Positions 30,250 to 42,900 are shown, numbered from the stretch's first letter. The stretch is 64,000 nt of DNA from Brachypodium distachyon (GCF_000005505.3 NC_016135.3:26188758-26252757); one strand, 5' to 3'. Notes: generated by a model from the letters alone, not told the origin. Numbers and translations: made by a program.

Positions 30250-31060
30250 TTATCTGGCCGCACCTCCTCCGCATTGCTTGGTCGTCGTCGTCCTTCCGTT
30301 CGACGATTTCTTCGGGAGTATCCGGATCCTCTTGGCCACGCGCACGAAATCCCTGACACGACAAAGGGCAAACTTAACAAAACCGTCATGCATCAGACGA
30401 CACTGATCTTATCGGAAGTCAGAACACAATGTTAAGCATAGTGGGCAACTAGATCAAGGAAGGAAGGTGGGTCTCTCAAGAAATATATGTATCAGCTATA
30501 CTCCTTCCGGCTCGTATTAAGTGGTGTCGTGCAACAAACTTGTGACAATATGGGACGTTCCCGTCAAAAAGACAATATGGGACTGAGCAGAGTACTTACC
30601 TCCAGTTGAGGTCGCCGGCGAGGAGGAGGTCGTCCTCCATGTCCTCGTACGCCACGACGTGTCCCGGCACGGCATTGGAGAGATCCACAAGCGCCCCGCC
30701 CTGGCCCTCAACGTCCGCAGCGGCAGTATTGCCATCGTCTTCGTCTTCATCGACGAACATGCGGCGGAGCGCGGCGGCGAGGCTGCGGTACCCGGAGTGG
30801 CGGCCGAGGTGGACGCGGTGGGAGATGCAGCGGTCGCCCAGCACCACGGTCACCGGCGGCACCACGCCCGCCGCCAGCGCGTCCTCCTGCCCCTGCGGCG
30901 TCGTCGATAGCCGCAGCACCTTCCGGTTCTGCTGCTGCTGGTCGGACGACGGCCCTCCAGGCGCTGGAGGCGGGCGGCGCTTCGGGTGCTGCTGCTGCTG
31001 TTGGAAGAAGCCGGTGCCGCTGCCGCTGGGTCCGGAGCCGTTGGCGTTGCCGCTCATCAT
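30250..31060 (-). CDS. IAA33: IAA33-like atypical Aux/IAA protein
   Basis: Two exons, 30600-31060 and 30250-30352, sum to 564 nt and 187 aa. The nuclear protein is expected to act in auxin-responsive transcription by PB1 interaction with ARF or Aux/IAA partners. Residues 1-60 are low-complexity (Gly/Ser, Gln and Pro runs). The C-terminal PB1 region (domains III/IV) runs from about residue 69 (VTVVLGDRCISHRVHLGRH) through SGYRSLAAALRRMFVD and VDLSNAVPGHVVAYEDMEDD to LLLAGDLNWRDFVRVAKRIR. The domain I repression motif LxLxL and the domain II degron GWPPV/VGWPP are both absent. That is the character of IAA33, so TIR1-mediated turnover is not expected. The intron splits the codon of the Arg in NWRDF. 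An acidic insert (DEDEDDG) separates the two halves of the PB1 region. The assignment rests on remembered similarity to Arabidopsis IAA33. Confidence 0.88.
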
Positions 31061-31227
31061 CTTGATGAGATTACCGCGCCTGATTGATCGATTGCCGGCC
31101 TGGGTTTGTGGTGTGGGCGGTTGTGTATGAAGAAGGGTTTAAGTGGGAGCACTGCTTAAGTAGTCTTGAACTCTTGATGGTTAGTTGTGTTTTTTTTTCT
31201 TTCTCTTGCGGCCGGATTCTGGGAGGA

Positions 31228-31233
31228 TTTATA
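31228..31233 (-). promoter_or_regulatory. Putative TATA box of the IAA33-like gene
   Basis: The minus strand reads CCTATAAATCC about 170 bp upstream of the start codon. This is a plausible position for a plant promoter with a 5' UTR of roughly 140 nt. Confidence 0.45.
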
Positions 31234-33350
31234 GGAACGTGATGTTCTGATGGATCTCATCTCATGATGATGACGGGAGTGAGAGGAGGTCAGCTAGCTG
31301 CTAGTGTACCTAGGGTTACAGGGCCGGACTGCACGCTCGTTTAATAATGCAGAATCGATCACCAAAGTATATTCTCACATACAACGCCAGCTTTGACGAC
31401 TTGTGCGACCGGACTGCCTAATTAATAATATGCAGAATCACCAAAAATATTCTTGCACATAAAAACGACAGCTTTCACGACTACTGTGACCATGCATGTA
31501 CCGCTGCCGTGTCGTCCTGCTGTATAACACGGACAAACGTAGGCGTAAATGGAACCATGGACATTTTATCTCGTACGTGTACTAGCCGATGGACAGAAGA
31601 AAAAGCTGAACAACTGCTGGCGATTGCCTTGTGCCAGCAGGGTTGCTTGCAAGTGAGAAAAGGAGAAACACACAACCACACACACAGACACATATAAAAC
31701 CCCATTTAGTATGTTACTCTATCTTGCAGGGTAACCCGAGGCATATGTACACGTAAACTAACAGGTCCAGATCAGCCACATACAGTTTTCTTGCTGTTGC
31801 TGGGGCATACTAGATGGGCGTGTGTTCTCCGGCCTGGGAAGAAACGGTTGAATGCTACACCAGCCATGCAGCGAGGGGAGCGGGAGTCTGTTCTCGTTAT
31901 CCGTGACGAGGCGGATCAAACCGTTTCGACGCACGCGACGCGGCCTAGCTATGCATGCACGCACGACCGCGCAGGCGTAGCGGCCGCCGAACGGCTCGCC
32001 GTTTGACCCTCTCCTGGTCTCGTTCCTCGACCCGGCCTCATCCAAATTAACATGTATATGGACGCTTTTCGGTTCATGGATACATGTAGCCTAAAAAAAA
32101 GTTCATGGATATATACATGTGTACATATCTAGATAAAGCTGTGACAATGAATTTAAATCGGAAATAGTGTTAATTTTTCGTCATATCTAATATCTAATTA
32201 AAGTAGCAGAAACTCTATGGCTCAGATTTAACAAGTTATCGGATGGTGAAGATTCAATCTAGCGGATAATTAAAACCCAAAGCAGCCCTGACTACTTTAA
32301 AGTAGCAGACACAACTGTATGGAAATCTCGGTAGTACGAAAACAACAACAGAAAAGTATGAAAAGGAAAAACACTCGGTTTGAAATCAATCACGTTAAGA
32401 ATCCATGAAAAAATCAATCTTCATAATATAGATATAGAGATCAATTCGGTATGGAAACAGGAAAAGACACGGCATGGAAACCAAAGAATAATACAATACG
32501 TACTATAATTGGTACCGTATGGATAGGTAGAAGAATCCCTGAGATTCACCACATCAAGCTGCTTCGACGAGCTTGCTTCGCCACCTCGCGCGCAGCTATA
32601 GTAGGTAGTCGAACGGGCCGTGCAGGCGCAGCTGCCTCGCTGCTGTACTCATGCGGCTGGGCCGTCCCCTCGCCGTTGCATCCATGCCGCCGCCGCCGTA
32701 TTGCTGCACCGCCAACCTGCAGCTGCGGCCGTCGTGATCTCTCGCCGCCGATGCCAGGACCGAGCCGTCCAGCCTTCCTTTACTAAATCCGCCGCATGCC
32801 TCTGACACCTTCGGCGTCGCAGGACGGCAAGAGCCGTCGAGGTCAGTTTGTTTTCTTAATTTTGCGGTATTGCAAACAGAAAAAAAAAAACCTCGGTACA
32901 GAAACAATACAGAAGATATGGAACAAAAAGTGTCGGTATGAAAATAAAAATATAATCTTCGTATAAATTAGAAATGAATCGCAATTTTTTTTAAAAAAAT
33001 TCGCTGGAGACAGGCAAATTATGTATCACCGGTAGACACGGTACAACGTATCCAGACCGACTGTATTGGATGTAGATACCCGTCCTTTGGCATGCAGCCG
33101 TGCCACCAAATACAAAGTAAACAAATCTATATTCTATATGAACCGATTAGAAAAATTACATACATCGACTACGATGAAAAAACACAATAGATGTTTGAGA
33201 CCTCAAGACAATTTTTTTAAAAAACTTTAACATAAGGTAATATGTCTCATCGGTATAGAGCAATCAATAAAAGCAAATCGAAACAAATCGGTATTTTTTC
33301 AAAATAAAAACAATCGATAAGAACATAACGTAGAGGTTTGTTATGTAGTA
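31234..33350. other. Intergenic AT-rich region
   Basis: No gene supported. A GC-rich island at about 32570-32830 contains overlapping frames on both strands without recognisable domains. The sequence around it is AT-rich. Confidence 0.35.
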
Positions 33351-33466
33351 CTCCCTCCGTCCCATGTTAAGTGTCAAAATATTACATGTATCTAGATGTA
33401 TATTTTAGTATATAGTTACTTCCATTTTAAAAAAAAATTGAGTCACTTAATATGTGATGGAGGGAG
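33351..33466. mobile_element. Stowaway MITE (116 bp)
   Basis: The ends CTCCCTCCGTCCCATGTTAA and TTAATATGTGATGGAGGGAG are inverted repeats. TA duplications lie at 33349-33350 and 33467-33468. Confidence 0.85.
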
Positions 33467-35380
33467 TACTATAAACCAAATCTCATCAAGGTTAACATAG
33501 CTATAAAGATATGCAAATTGATTTCTGATTGGTATCGAGTAGAAAAAAAGAATAGGGAATAGAAACAAATTTAATCCGATCAGTATGAAGCAATTCAGAA
33601 TAAAAGAAAATTTAGACAAATTGAGAAGAAGATAACATAGCGGTTTGTTACGTAGTATAGACCAAATCTCATCGGTACGCACGGACAAAAAAAAGGAATT
33701 CTGTATAAGAATTTAATGTTGCTACAAAGATAAAAAATTTATAAGAAGTGAATATTGGTACGGAGCTATAGAAATTGATTTCTGATAGGTACCGAGTAGA
33801 GAAAAGTCAGGAATACAAACAAATTTGATGTGATCGGCATGGAGCAATCTACATCTGCCGATAGGTAGCAGCACCCTCGCATGAAAACGCCAGCTGGAAT
33901 CTAATCTACCATAGGCACAACCAATTCCACAACCATGACCGCAAGTCAAACAAACTCTCGCCACTCGCCGTCAAAAGCAGCAAAAAACTCAGAAAAAACA
34001 CACTGGAATAAAGGAGATTTCGTGTGGAACATCGGCTAAAAGAGAATCTGAAAAATCATACGGACACAATTGGATGGATAAAAAAGTTCTTATTGCATCA
34101 TGAATATCGAAATAATAATTCAGGATTAAAGAATCTATACGTGATGTCTAAAAGAGCACTTTTAAAATGATAAAAAAAATTGCCATGCAAATAATGCAGC
34201 AAAAAACACAAGTGTTACGAGTATAAGATGAACACTTTTGTATTGCAGACAATGGTAATACATTACGAATCTCTTAGTAAAACATGTAATGACTACCTAA
34301 TCTACAATATAATCGATGTGATATGAACAAATCTAATCATTTAGACCATCCAGTCTTATCATTCAGAAAATCTATATCACCAAATAGTAAATAAATATAA
34401 CAAATCAAATTTCCCAAAGAGTCATTAACCAAGTCTAAATTGCATACAAATATAATACACTTAGACTGCATGCAAAATTAGTCCATTAAAAATATAAAAA
34501 AAAATTATTTCATTATGCAAATCCGCGCAATCTGGCTAGTTTAATCTAAAAACAACATCGATAGGTAAAGCACGACACATGCATATTCTAGCTACATTAA
34601 ACACCTGCACAATACTAACGTACCACATGCATATTCTTTGTGTTTGTTGGCGAAACAGTGCTCAACAATGAATGATAGACCCGGCCGGCCGGTGCCGGCT
34701 GGCCTGACACGCGCGCGTGCATGCATGTTCGATCGATCGACCGATCCTTCGATCTGTGTGGCGTTGCCACTTTTTGTCTGTTTGGAGCGACGTACTTACT
34801 TACTGTGTACGTACTTATGTTACGTTGAGCAGAGAATGCATGGGTTGCATGAGCTCGGTCGATCACCGGCCGCATGCAACCTATTAAAGACTGGACTTAT
34901 AGTTATGTCTGCGGATGCATATCTATAATATTTATAAAATTGATTCTCACTAAAACTCATTTAACGTTTGCAAGCTCAACGTGCAAGGTGTTCACAGCAC
35001 GTACCATCCACATCCCCACTAAGACGCATTCAATGACATGTAAGGTGTTCATAGCACCATCCACATCAAGCACATCATACAACCCATATGGAATTCATTT
35101 TGGAGGCACATTCTATAATTCAAATTTTTTAGCGCCCAAGACTTTTCGTCTAAAAATTTCGTCAACTGCCCATATTTTTTTTCCATGAGAATTCCAAATA
35201 TTTAGGTTCCGCGTATTTTTTTCCTTACGAAATAGTTAGTGTTCGTGTACATAAAAATGCTCGCATTATTTTGTTGCAATGTGTTTTGTATGATGAAGTG
35301 GTTCTATAATATTCATATTTCTTTTGTATTTGATGATTTTATTATCATTTGTCCGTAACATCAAATGCAAAAATCAAATA
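33467..35380. other. Intergenic AT-rich region
   Basis: No gene supported. The block following the MITE repeats phrases seen before it: a GTAGTA/CAAATCTCATC block at about 33480 and again at about 33650. This points to local duplication of decayed repeat DNA. Confidence 0.35.
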
Positions 35381-35504
35381 CTCCCTCCGTCCAACAAAAG
35401 ATGTCTCAACTTTTACTAAATTTGAATGCATCTATATACTAAGTCATGTGTAGATACTTTCAAATTTTGACAAACTTAAGACATTTTTTGTTGAATGGAA
35501 GGAG
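35381..35504. mobile_element. Stowaway MITE (124 bp)
   Basis: The left end is CTCCCTCCGTCCAACAAAAG and the right end TTTTTTGTTGAATGGAAGGAG. TA lies on both sides (35379-35380 and 35505-35506). It is closely related to the element at 41222-41345; both share the interior CTAAGTCATG and AGATGTCTCAAC blocks. Confidence 0.85.
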
Positions 35505-37082
35505 TAGAATTTTTTGCGGCAACACACGGGGGGAATCATTTAGCACGAGAGGAAGTATTAACCGAGTAACGTGTAGGTATTTGGTACAGTGCAGACTATG
35601 GATTCAGTTAATTGGGCGAGCGTGCACGCAATGCCAGCAAGCCTGGAGTACTGCAGTGCACAGATTCGCGTACAGTAATGTGTGTATTCGTGTGATCGTG
35701 TCTGATTATGCAGGCCTGCCTGCATGCATGCAGTATGCACAGACATCCTTGTTCCGCATGCAGACCCGGCAGAACGAGCGCACCGATCGAGAGAGGAAGA
35801 AGAAGAGACGCAATTTGGGGATGGCCCCGGCATTCGTGTGTGCCTGGCCATGTCGTTTTCCTCCCAAGTTGTAGCTTGCAATCCATGTGAAGGACTACGC
35901 GTGCGACTATCTCTGTTGGCACTAGTTTATAACTTTATATATGCATATCTACTGTGTGCGTACTGTGTATACGTATGCTTGAGTTTTCGCCTCGATATTT
36001 TCGGAAAGGAAGGGCTAAATATTTGCGTGAAATTAGCGTGCTCCTCCGATTCATATTAGTTGTCTCAAATTTGTTCAAATATGGATATATTTACGTATAA
36101 AAAACGACTAGATAGATACACGGAAGGAGTTACGTATATTCTCTTTTTCTGAGCCATGCATGCATGGGAATATATAGGGTATAAGCACAAAAGCACAAAA
36201 GTGTCTCCCCTACGCATTGCATACGACGTCCGAACCACGCTGCATGTGCATGTTTTGATATCAGCTGCATATACATAGGTCGGGTCAAGCTAGTCGTAGC
36301 TAGCTTTGTCCCAAAGCCACCTACTGCCCACTTTTACGACAGATTTGACGTTGTTTATCGATCCCACAAGAATCCGTGTGCGCCAGATTTGCGATCTGGT
36401 GTGTTATTTATTCGTTCCACATGCGAGCTGCACGTACGCACGCACAGCAGCACGAACGTACGTGCTCTCTACGGACGTGGACCAGCTGCTAGCTATAGCT
36501 AGAGCTAGGTGCACAAGCGGGCGGGCGGCCGGACTTGGAGATGCCGAAGTTAAGACGATCGAATGTTCTTGGCCCGTAGGCAAATGTACGCACCGCCGCG
36601 TTAACCCGCAAAATTCTTGCCTGGCCGAGCGAATCGGGGCTGGCGGCTGCGGCTGCGAGCGAAGGGAAGGGAAGGAGGAAAAAAACGGGCGATGGACCGA
36701 CGAGGCGGCGTCGATGGTGTCCCCGACGTACTGCTTTGCCCGCGCGCGCTCGTGCGGGTTGCTTCTCAGGGTTGGGCTTCGGGGTTTGGTTTGCTTGGGA
36801 GCGGAGCTCGATCGGGATCCGGGCAGCAGGCAGCAGCGGTCGGTGTTGTGCGTCCGTTGCGTGCTCCGCTCGCCAGTTCCCACGGTGCCTCGGCCCTCGC
36901 CCACGGTTCTAGTGAAGACTCGTTATTACGTGCGGGTTTCGTCGGTTTTTCAGGCGTGCATCGATCCCTCGACTGTGCCGGCCGGTGCTCCGTAGTTTTC
37001 TGAAACCCAGGCGTTGCACGTACGGCTTGCTTCCTTTCTGTCTTGGATGCAATTGGAAATTATAGAAATCTCTAAATTAGTA
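35505..37082. other. Intergenic region with a decayed Stowaway end
   Basis: No gene supported. 36041-36130 resembles a degenerate Stowaway element (CTCCTCCGATTCATATTAG ... CGGAAGGAG). A GC-rich block at 36400-36990 is open on both strands (up to 229 codons) but shows no domain or codon pattern I would trust. Confidence 0.4.
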
Positions 37083-37201
37083 CTCCCTCCGTCCCCAAAA
37101 AGTGTCTGAATTTGTACAAGATCTTGTACAAATCCACGACGGTTATTTTGGGACGGAGGCATCTTGTACAAATCCACAACACTTTTTGGGGACGGAGGGA
37201 G
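37083..37201. mobile_element. Stowaway MITE with duplicated right end
   Basis: The ends CTCCCTCCGTCCCCAAAAAG and CTTTTTGGGGACGGAGGGAG are perfect inverted repeats. TA flanks both sides (37081-37082 and 37202-37203). Inside, a 40-bp unit beginning ATCTTGTACAAATCCAC occurs twice in tandem (37121-37160 and 37161-37200), each copy ending in a GGGACGGAGG terminus. Confidence 0.88.
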
Positions 37202-37203
37202 TA

Positions 37204-38015
37204 TAAAATTGGACGAAAGGCTTGCTTGATTCCGGCGACGAGAGGGGTTACTCCCGGCTGTGGCGGGAGATGCTTCCGGCAGCGGCGGAACCATATAAAC
37301 CGCTTTCCAACAGAGATGAGCGGTAATGTTGGGCTGGGTCGAGAGCGTCAGGCACAGGGAAATTGCTGGAATCGTCCAGTGCCATATGGAATTTAGTTAG
37401 TACGAGAACCTTATGGGCAAAGAAAAGTGCATATTTGATCGTATGTCCCACTTTACTTTACATTTTGATCATCTGCCTCTTACTATAAGCACTTACCTAG
37501 AAGCTGTTGTAGAACCGAAAAGAACTATTGGTCAAAGAAGCTCAACGATGCGAGTGTGGGATATGATGCTTGATATAGGCACCATGAGAACTGATTAATT
37601 GGCCTGAATATTCACATGTATGGAAGGTTGAAGAACATGTGTGATGATGGAGTATCCAAACAACTGACTCCGACAAAAAAACGGAAAAGGAAAAAAAGGG
37701 CCATATTAACTCAATCAATTGAATACCAACCGACTTACTACAGTGGGCGGCCTTGTTCGTTTCTGTATACTGTATACACTATGATCTCCTCCTCCTCCTC
37801 CTCAGAGCTTCCGTTTGTTTTCTCGAACACGCCGAGCGGCGTGTCATTTCCATTAAGAAGAAAGCGCAAGAAGCGTGACTGTTTCCGAGTCACTCGTGCC
37901 AAGATGCTGCTTCAGACAGGCTGAACTTTTGCCGTGGAGAAGCAGAACAGCTCATCAAAATAAGATGTCTTTTCAAGGGTATTTGGTACACTAATTACAG
38001 GTGTGGTTGGTGGCA
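37204..38015. other. Region downstream of CAX
   Basis: No gene supported. It holds the presumed 3' UTR of the minus-strand exchanger gene next to 38015 and AT-rich sequence beyond. Confidence 0.4.
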
Positions 38016-41000
38016 TCAATCATCACCTGCAACAGAATAGCAAAGTTTAATATTTATGGCGTAGTAGAAATCAGAAGAAAAAGCCATTGGTCTATGACTG
38101 ACGGATTATCACTCACTGGATTGTGGATCAACATGAACAAAGAAACTGGCAGCAACTATTAGATAACACAAGATCAGCATGAGTCCTTTCAAATAGTTTG
38201 CAATGCCATCCTGCAGGAAAAAAGAAGACAAATATAGGAGCAAACGAGGAATGGTAAGGTCTCAAAATGTATTCCAGCTTACTGTTCAGGCTCCAACAGA
38301 TATCAATGAAAACGAGGAAACAAGAAAGCTAGCTAACTATAAAACTTTCAAGGTGGAAAAATCCCAGAGAAATCACCAATTGCAACCTAACGGGACCTTT
38401 CCTCTCTTTTATTCAGGACATGGAGACAATTACTGTTCAGTGAAAGAGTTAATGTGGTATCAAATTGATTATGATCATTAAATCACTACAGGTTTAGTGT
38501 TTATATTTTTTTTTTGAGGAATGCTTAATGAAAATATTGGATGTATTATTTAAAATAGTGCATAGTGGAGTGCTAATACAGACAGTTCACTTAGATGGAG
38601 TGCTACCAAAAAGTATTAATATGTCTTCATATTAAGAATGCACGTTTGACGAAAAATATGTCTTAATATTCACTTAATAACCTACCTGTAGCATAAATGC
38701 CACAACAAGTACTGTTATGAAGAGAGTCGCTGTCTCAAATAGTTGAAAATTCAAGTCCATCTTTTGCCCCATCATCCAACCAACGACGACACAAAATGGA
38801 ATCTGCATTAACACAGACATATGTCAATTTTCACAAAGAAGAATCTGACGTTATACACAAACGAAAATATAACATGGACGAAGAAGAGTAATCTACAGAG
38901 GCACTTAGTTGAAGTGTTCATTTCAGTTTTGATTATCTATTTATTAGTTCATTTCTACACTTAGCTGGAGAGCACACATTCAGGCAGATATCATGACAAC
39001 ATAAATAATAAATGCAAAAGCATTACCACAAACATTGATATCTGCGTTGACGATCCAATTGCAACACCTAATGTTATGTCCTGTAGCAAAGAAAAATAAA
39101 TACGCGGACAGTTAGGAGATAACTGAAGGATGAAAACTCAAAAGTAAGCATGTCTAAACACTTACAAGCTTATCTTTCATGGCAAACATTATTGCGCTCG
39201 CATGTTCTGCTGCATTGCCCACGATAGGAAGCAAAATAACACTGATAAAAGCCACTGGTAGGTTCAATGAATCAGATGCTCCCTGCCAGCAATAGAGCAA
39301 AACGGTGACCAATTACATCCTTGCACATGTATACAGTTGACATGTAAGACTAACAAAATATCTGTATCATGGCAACAGTAGTTGAATATGTCCTACGATG
39401 CATAGTAGTTATTATATATATGCCCACTTGTCCATGTATTTGCCATGTCAATGAGGCAAGCATAACTTATCATATCTATAATATATCCATATAACCATTC
39501 CCAAATTAAGATGACATTTCCATGACAGACAGCGTTCACTATCAACAAAATTGGTTTTCCTAAGTCCTCAACTGTAACAGGTTAGTTGTAACAGACTTCA
39601 GTTATCACATGCAAAGAGACACTGGTGTTTTTGTTTTGTCTTCTTCTACTGGGGCAGAGAAAGAATACCTCAATGGCATTAACCAAGTATTCAGATAGGA
39701 CAGAAATCCATATCGTTAACACAGCAAGCCATGTGATGGCCTCCCACATGCTAATCTCCGTTTCTTCATCTTCCTCTGTAGTATCCTCATTAGGCACCTC
39801 TTCCTGTATATTGGTCAAACTTTCAGAAAATAAGGAAGCATTTTTTATTTAGAAAATGGAAGCTTTATTACCTCTGCCTCTATTTTTTTCTAGAAAATAG
39901 AAAGTGGAAGCTTTATTACCTCTGCCTCTGTTTTTGCTAGAAAATAGAAAATGAGGAAGCATGGTTTGCATTTTTTATATTTAAGGGTCTAAATAGTTCC
40001 ATAGCAAGGAAAATCATATGGTTTTTCAAGTTGAAAGTAGAGGTGCAACATGGTGACCCTCAGGGTACCCTTTGACCCTACTTAGTTCAAACAAATGAAC
40101 TAGTTTTCCAAAAAGTTGTGTCATTTTAAAATTTTAGTTCATTTGGTTGAGCTAAGGAGGGTCAAAGGGTACCCTGAGGGTTACAATTTTGCATCTCTAG
40201 TGGAAAGCAACACAATAGTTTGTGTTAAGATTGAGCTAACAACATGGATAAACCCACAATAGATACTACAGCCTGAGAGGTATGGTCTTTTCATCAACAA
40301 GAAATAAACAGATTTAGGCACCACACTTACACTGCCAATTTGACTGTAACTGTTGTTCCGTCCACTTAATTGAAAATAAAGATAGCTTGCATATGCCACA
40401 AGCATAACACAACTACTGAACCTTGAAAGAGCAACCTCAGAAGCCCCTTGCTTCACTTCTGAATGTGTGAAATGAAGGACAGCAGGAAACATCAGTCCCA
40501 TAACAGCCATCAACAGTAAACCTGAGTTAACAACAGCAGTTGCCTGTAATTAAAAGAAAAGTTTCACTATCAGAGGTTTCCCATGGAAAAGATATATAAT
40601 AATTAATCAATCCACAAACATCACCTTACTGAAGACTTGGTCTTTGTTGCGATGAACAATACCACCAGCAAAGAAAGCGCAGCCAACTACCAATAGCATA
40701 TTTGATAAAATAGAACCCAACAGTGATTGCTGAACTACTCGGATCATTCCATTTTTCAAAGCATATATTGCTATTATCATCTCAGTTGCATTTCCGAATG
40801 TAGCATTCAGAAGGCCTCCGACTGCAAATTCGAGAAAAATAGAATATTTTCTCTTATTTGAAAGACTCTGGATTTTCTAATAGGTTATAAACCATAAAGA
40901 TGAAAATACATACGTGTTGGACCAGTGTATATCGCGAGCTGCCTGTAGAACAGTGAAATTGGTGTCAAATTTTATTATGCCGGGAAAGAAAGTAGAGAGT

Positions 41001-41738
41001 TTACTAACTCACTCAGTTGCATAACCCAACCGCTCGGCTAGTGGTGTTATTCCTAGCATGCTGAAAAGGAAAATCAATCCCTGCAATTTTAATGAAGTAG
41101 AAAACGTTTCAGCATTGACTGAATCATCTTTAACTTAAATGTACCATTGAACTGAACAGAATGAAGAAAGGTCTCTGAATGATGAAACATTAGAGCATAA
41201 CAAAAACTACTGAAAAAACTACTCCTTCCGTCCAACAAAGGATGTCTCAACTTTGAATAAATTTGAATACATCTATACGCTAAGTCATGTCTAGATACAT
41301 CCAAATTTTGATAAACTTGAGACATCTTTTGTTGGACGGAGGGAGTACATGTTATTGAAGATCAGTGAGTACCATCACAAGCTTTCCTCGAATGCGTACT
41401 ATCAAACTTCTCCAAGTGCTATCGACTTAAATGTGTTATTTTGAAGTGAAAAAAGCATCAACTAGTGATCTATAAATTAATAGCATTGAGATGGAGATAA
41501 ATTCCCACGACACACTTACGTGCATCCTTGTAGTGTAGTACAGAATGATCGTAGCAGGCCCAAACGGCAACAGCAAGTTGAGCTTGGACGTGAATATTAC
41601 TGTCCTGATGCTCTGCAGTACTCTCTCCACAGGTCTCTGCAAGCTCCAGGTCTGAACCACGCTGGACAGCCCGCCATTTGGCACCTGCGGACCGTTTGCC
41701 TTGAAAGCCCCCATCTCGATTTGATGACTTTCCATCAT
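38016..41738 (-). CDS. CAX: Vacuolar cation/proton exchanger (CAX)
   Basis: Exons: 41520-41738, 41013-41080, 40914-40942, 40625-40821, 40331-40543, 39669-39803, 39166-39282, 39027-39080, 38686-38802, 38117-38210 and 38016-38026. They sum to 1,254 nt and 417 aa. CAX proteins use the tonoplast proton gradient to load Ca2+ and some other metals into the vacuole. Multiple membrane helices are visible. The two signature regions are [20 protein letters not shown] (107-126) and [20 protein letters not shown] (306-325), followed by [10 protein letters not shown]. The acidic loop between the two halves is [16 protein letters not shown] (243-258). The first coding exon starts right at a TAG acceptor ([10 protein letters not shown]), so a 5' UTR exon near 42.5 kb is likely. 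The last intron is short: reading through it would end the protein as SSE (stop at 38109-38111) instead of SSDD. Introns hold two small elements. Confidence 0.95.
40040..40197. mobile_element. Small TIR element in CAX intron 5 (158 bp)
   Basis: The arms are long inverted repeats: CCCTCAGGGTACCCTTTGAC near the left and GTCAAAGGGTACCCTGAGGG near the right, a perfect match. The outer ends are GAGGTGCAA and TTGCATCTC. TA flanks both sides (40038-40039 and 40198-40199), which fits a Stowaway/Mariner-type element. Confidence 0.85.
41222..41345. mobile_element. Stowaway MITE in CAX intron 1
   Basis: The ends CTCCTTCCGTCCAACAAAGG and CTTTTGTTGGACGGAGGGAG are inverted repeats. TA duplications lie at 41220-41221 and 41346-41347. 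The interior is close to the element at 35381. Confidence 0.88.
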
Positions 41739-42494
41739 CTATAACCACAGGAAAGAGTAGTATCGTAAGCAAATAGCACTAAAAGAAGCAAGTTTTCTAA
41801 AATTAGGTGCAGATTCGATTCCTGTTCTGCGTCCAGGGGACTTGACGTGGGATATAGGGGCCGAATTTTTTGGAAAATTATGCTGCGCCCGCACCAGGGC
41901 ACCAAGTCCGCCCAAGTAAAATAGAGGTCAGAAGAACCCAATCGCAATATGGACGAACTGACTGATTTTTACATTAGCAGGGTAACACGCAGCAACCAGA
42001 TCGACAACTAGCTAAACGGAGAGGAGAGTGATCTATGTCTTACAATTGCTCGCTGCCACACCGAAAGGACGGATCCCCAAGATAAAACCTGACAAAGAGC
42101 AATCCCCTTATACGAGGAAAAAATTGAAATCTATCCACGCGGTCCAGCACAGCAGACCTGGCTGGCAGTTCAGTCGCCCTCCGGAACCGAATCGCGAAGA
42201 AGAAGAGAACAACAAAAGGGATGAATAGGTGGAGAAATTAGAGATGGAGAACCGGCGAGAAGAGGAAAAGCATTGGAGCCGGGTAAAACTCGGAATTCTA
42301 ATGCGGTTTCCTCATGGCGCACTAAGCACGGGAAGCGAGCAATTGTCTTCCGAGGAAGACGCACGACGGCACGGGAAGCCCACTAACCGAGCACGACTAA
42401 TACTAAATTACTAGTACTACTTGCTGCATCCGACCTAAAATCGATGAGAGAATACTAGGAGCAAACATCAACTGAATCTGACACACCACCAACC
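41739..42494 (-). other. Inferred 5' UTR intron of CAX
   Basis: A good acceptor (CTGTGGTTATAG) abuts the first ATG. A donor (AAG followed by GTTGGTGG) ends a GC-rich block at about 42495. The inference is an untranslated first exon within 42495-42900. No cDNA is available here to prove it. Confidence 0.5.
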
Positions 42495-42900
42495 TTGGGC
42501 GCTGCAGCCGCCACCCGCAGCGGCCGGCGGGGTTAGACGGGATCGGCCGCCAGTCCTCCTAGTCTTCGCGCGGCGTTGGCTGCTCCCTCGGGATCATCAT
42601 TCGCGCGCCGCCTGCAGGAGGGGGGAAGAAGAGCGAAGCTGTGTGCGAGCTGGTGGAGGGGAATTTGCAGGTCTGGGGTGGGTGGCTGCAGGGAATTCCG
42701 TAGCAGCTGCTCTTGCTGCTGCTCCCCCCACGACGCCCGCGCCGGCACCGGCAAATCTGCTCGCTCTTTCCTCGCCTGCTTCCTTCCTCTCCTCGGCGGG
42801 TCGTATGCGTCCGGGGGAGCAGTGCCTAGGACGGCTTCTCCATGTGAGGACTTTGGCTTCGGTTTGGTTTTCGAGTCGTGTTTGGGGGTTTGGTTTGGGC

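Noticed and set aside
36306..36995. Open frame of 229 codons on the plus strand, overlapped by 166 codons on the minus strand
   Set aside because: GC-rich block open on both strands, no domain, membrane pattern or splice logic; likely chance.
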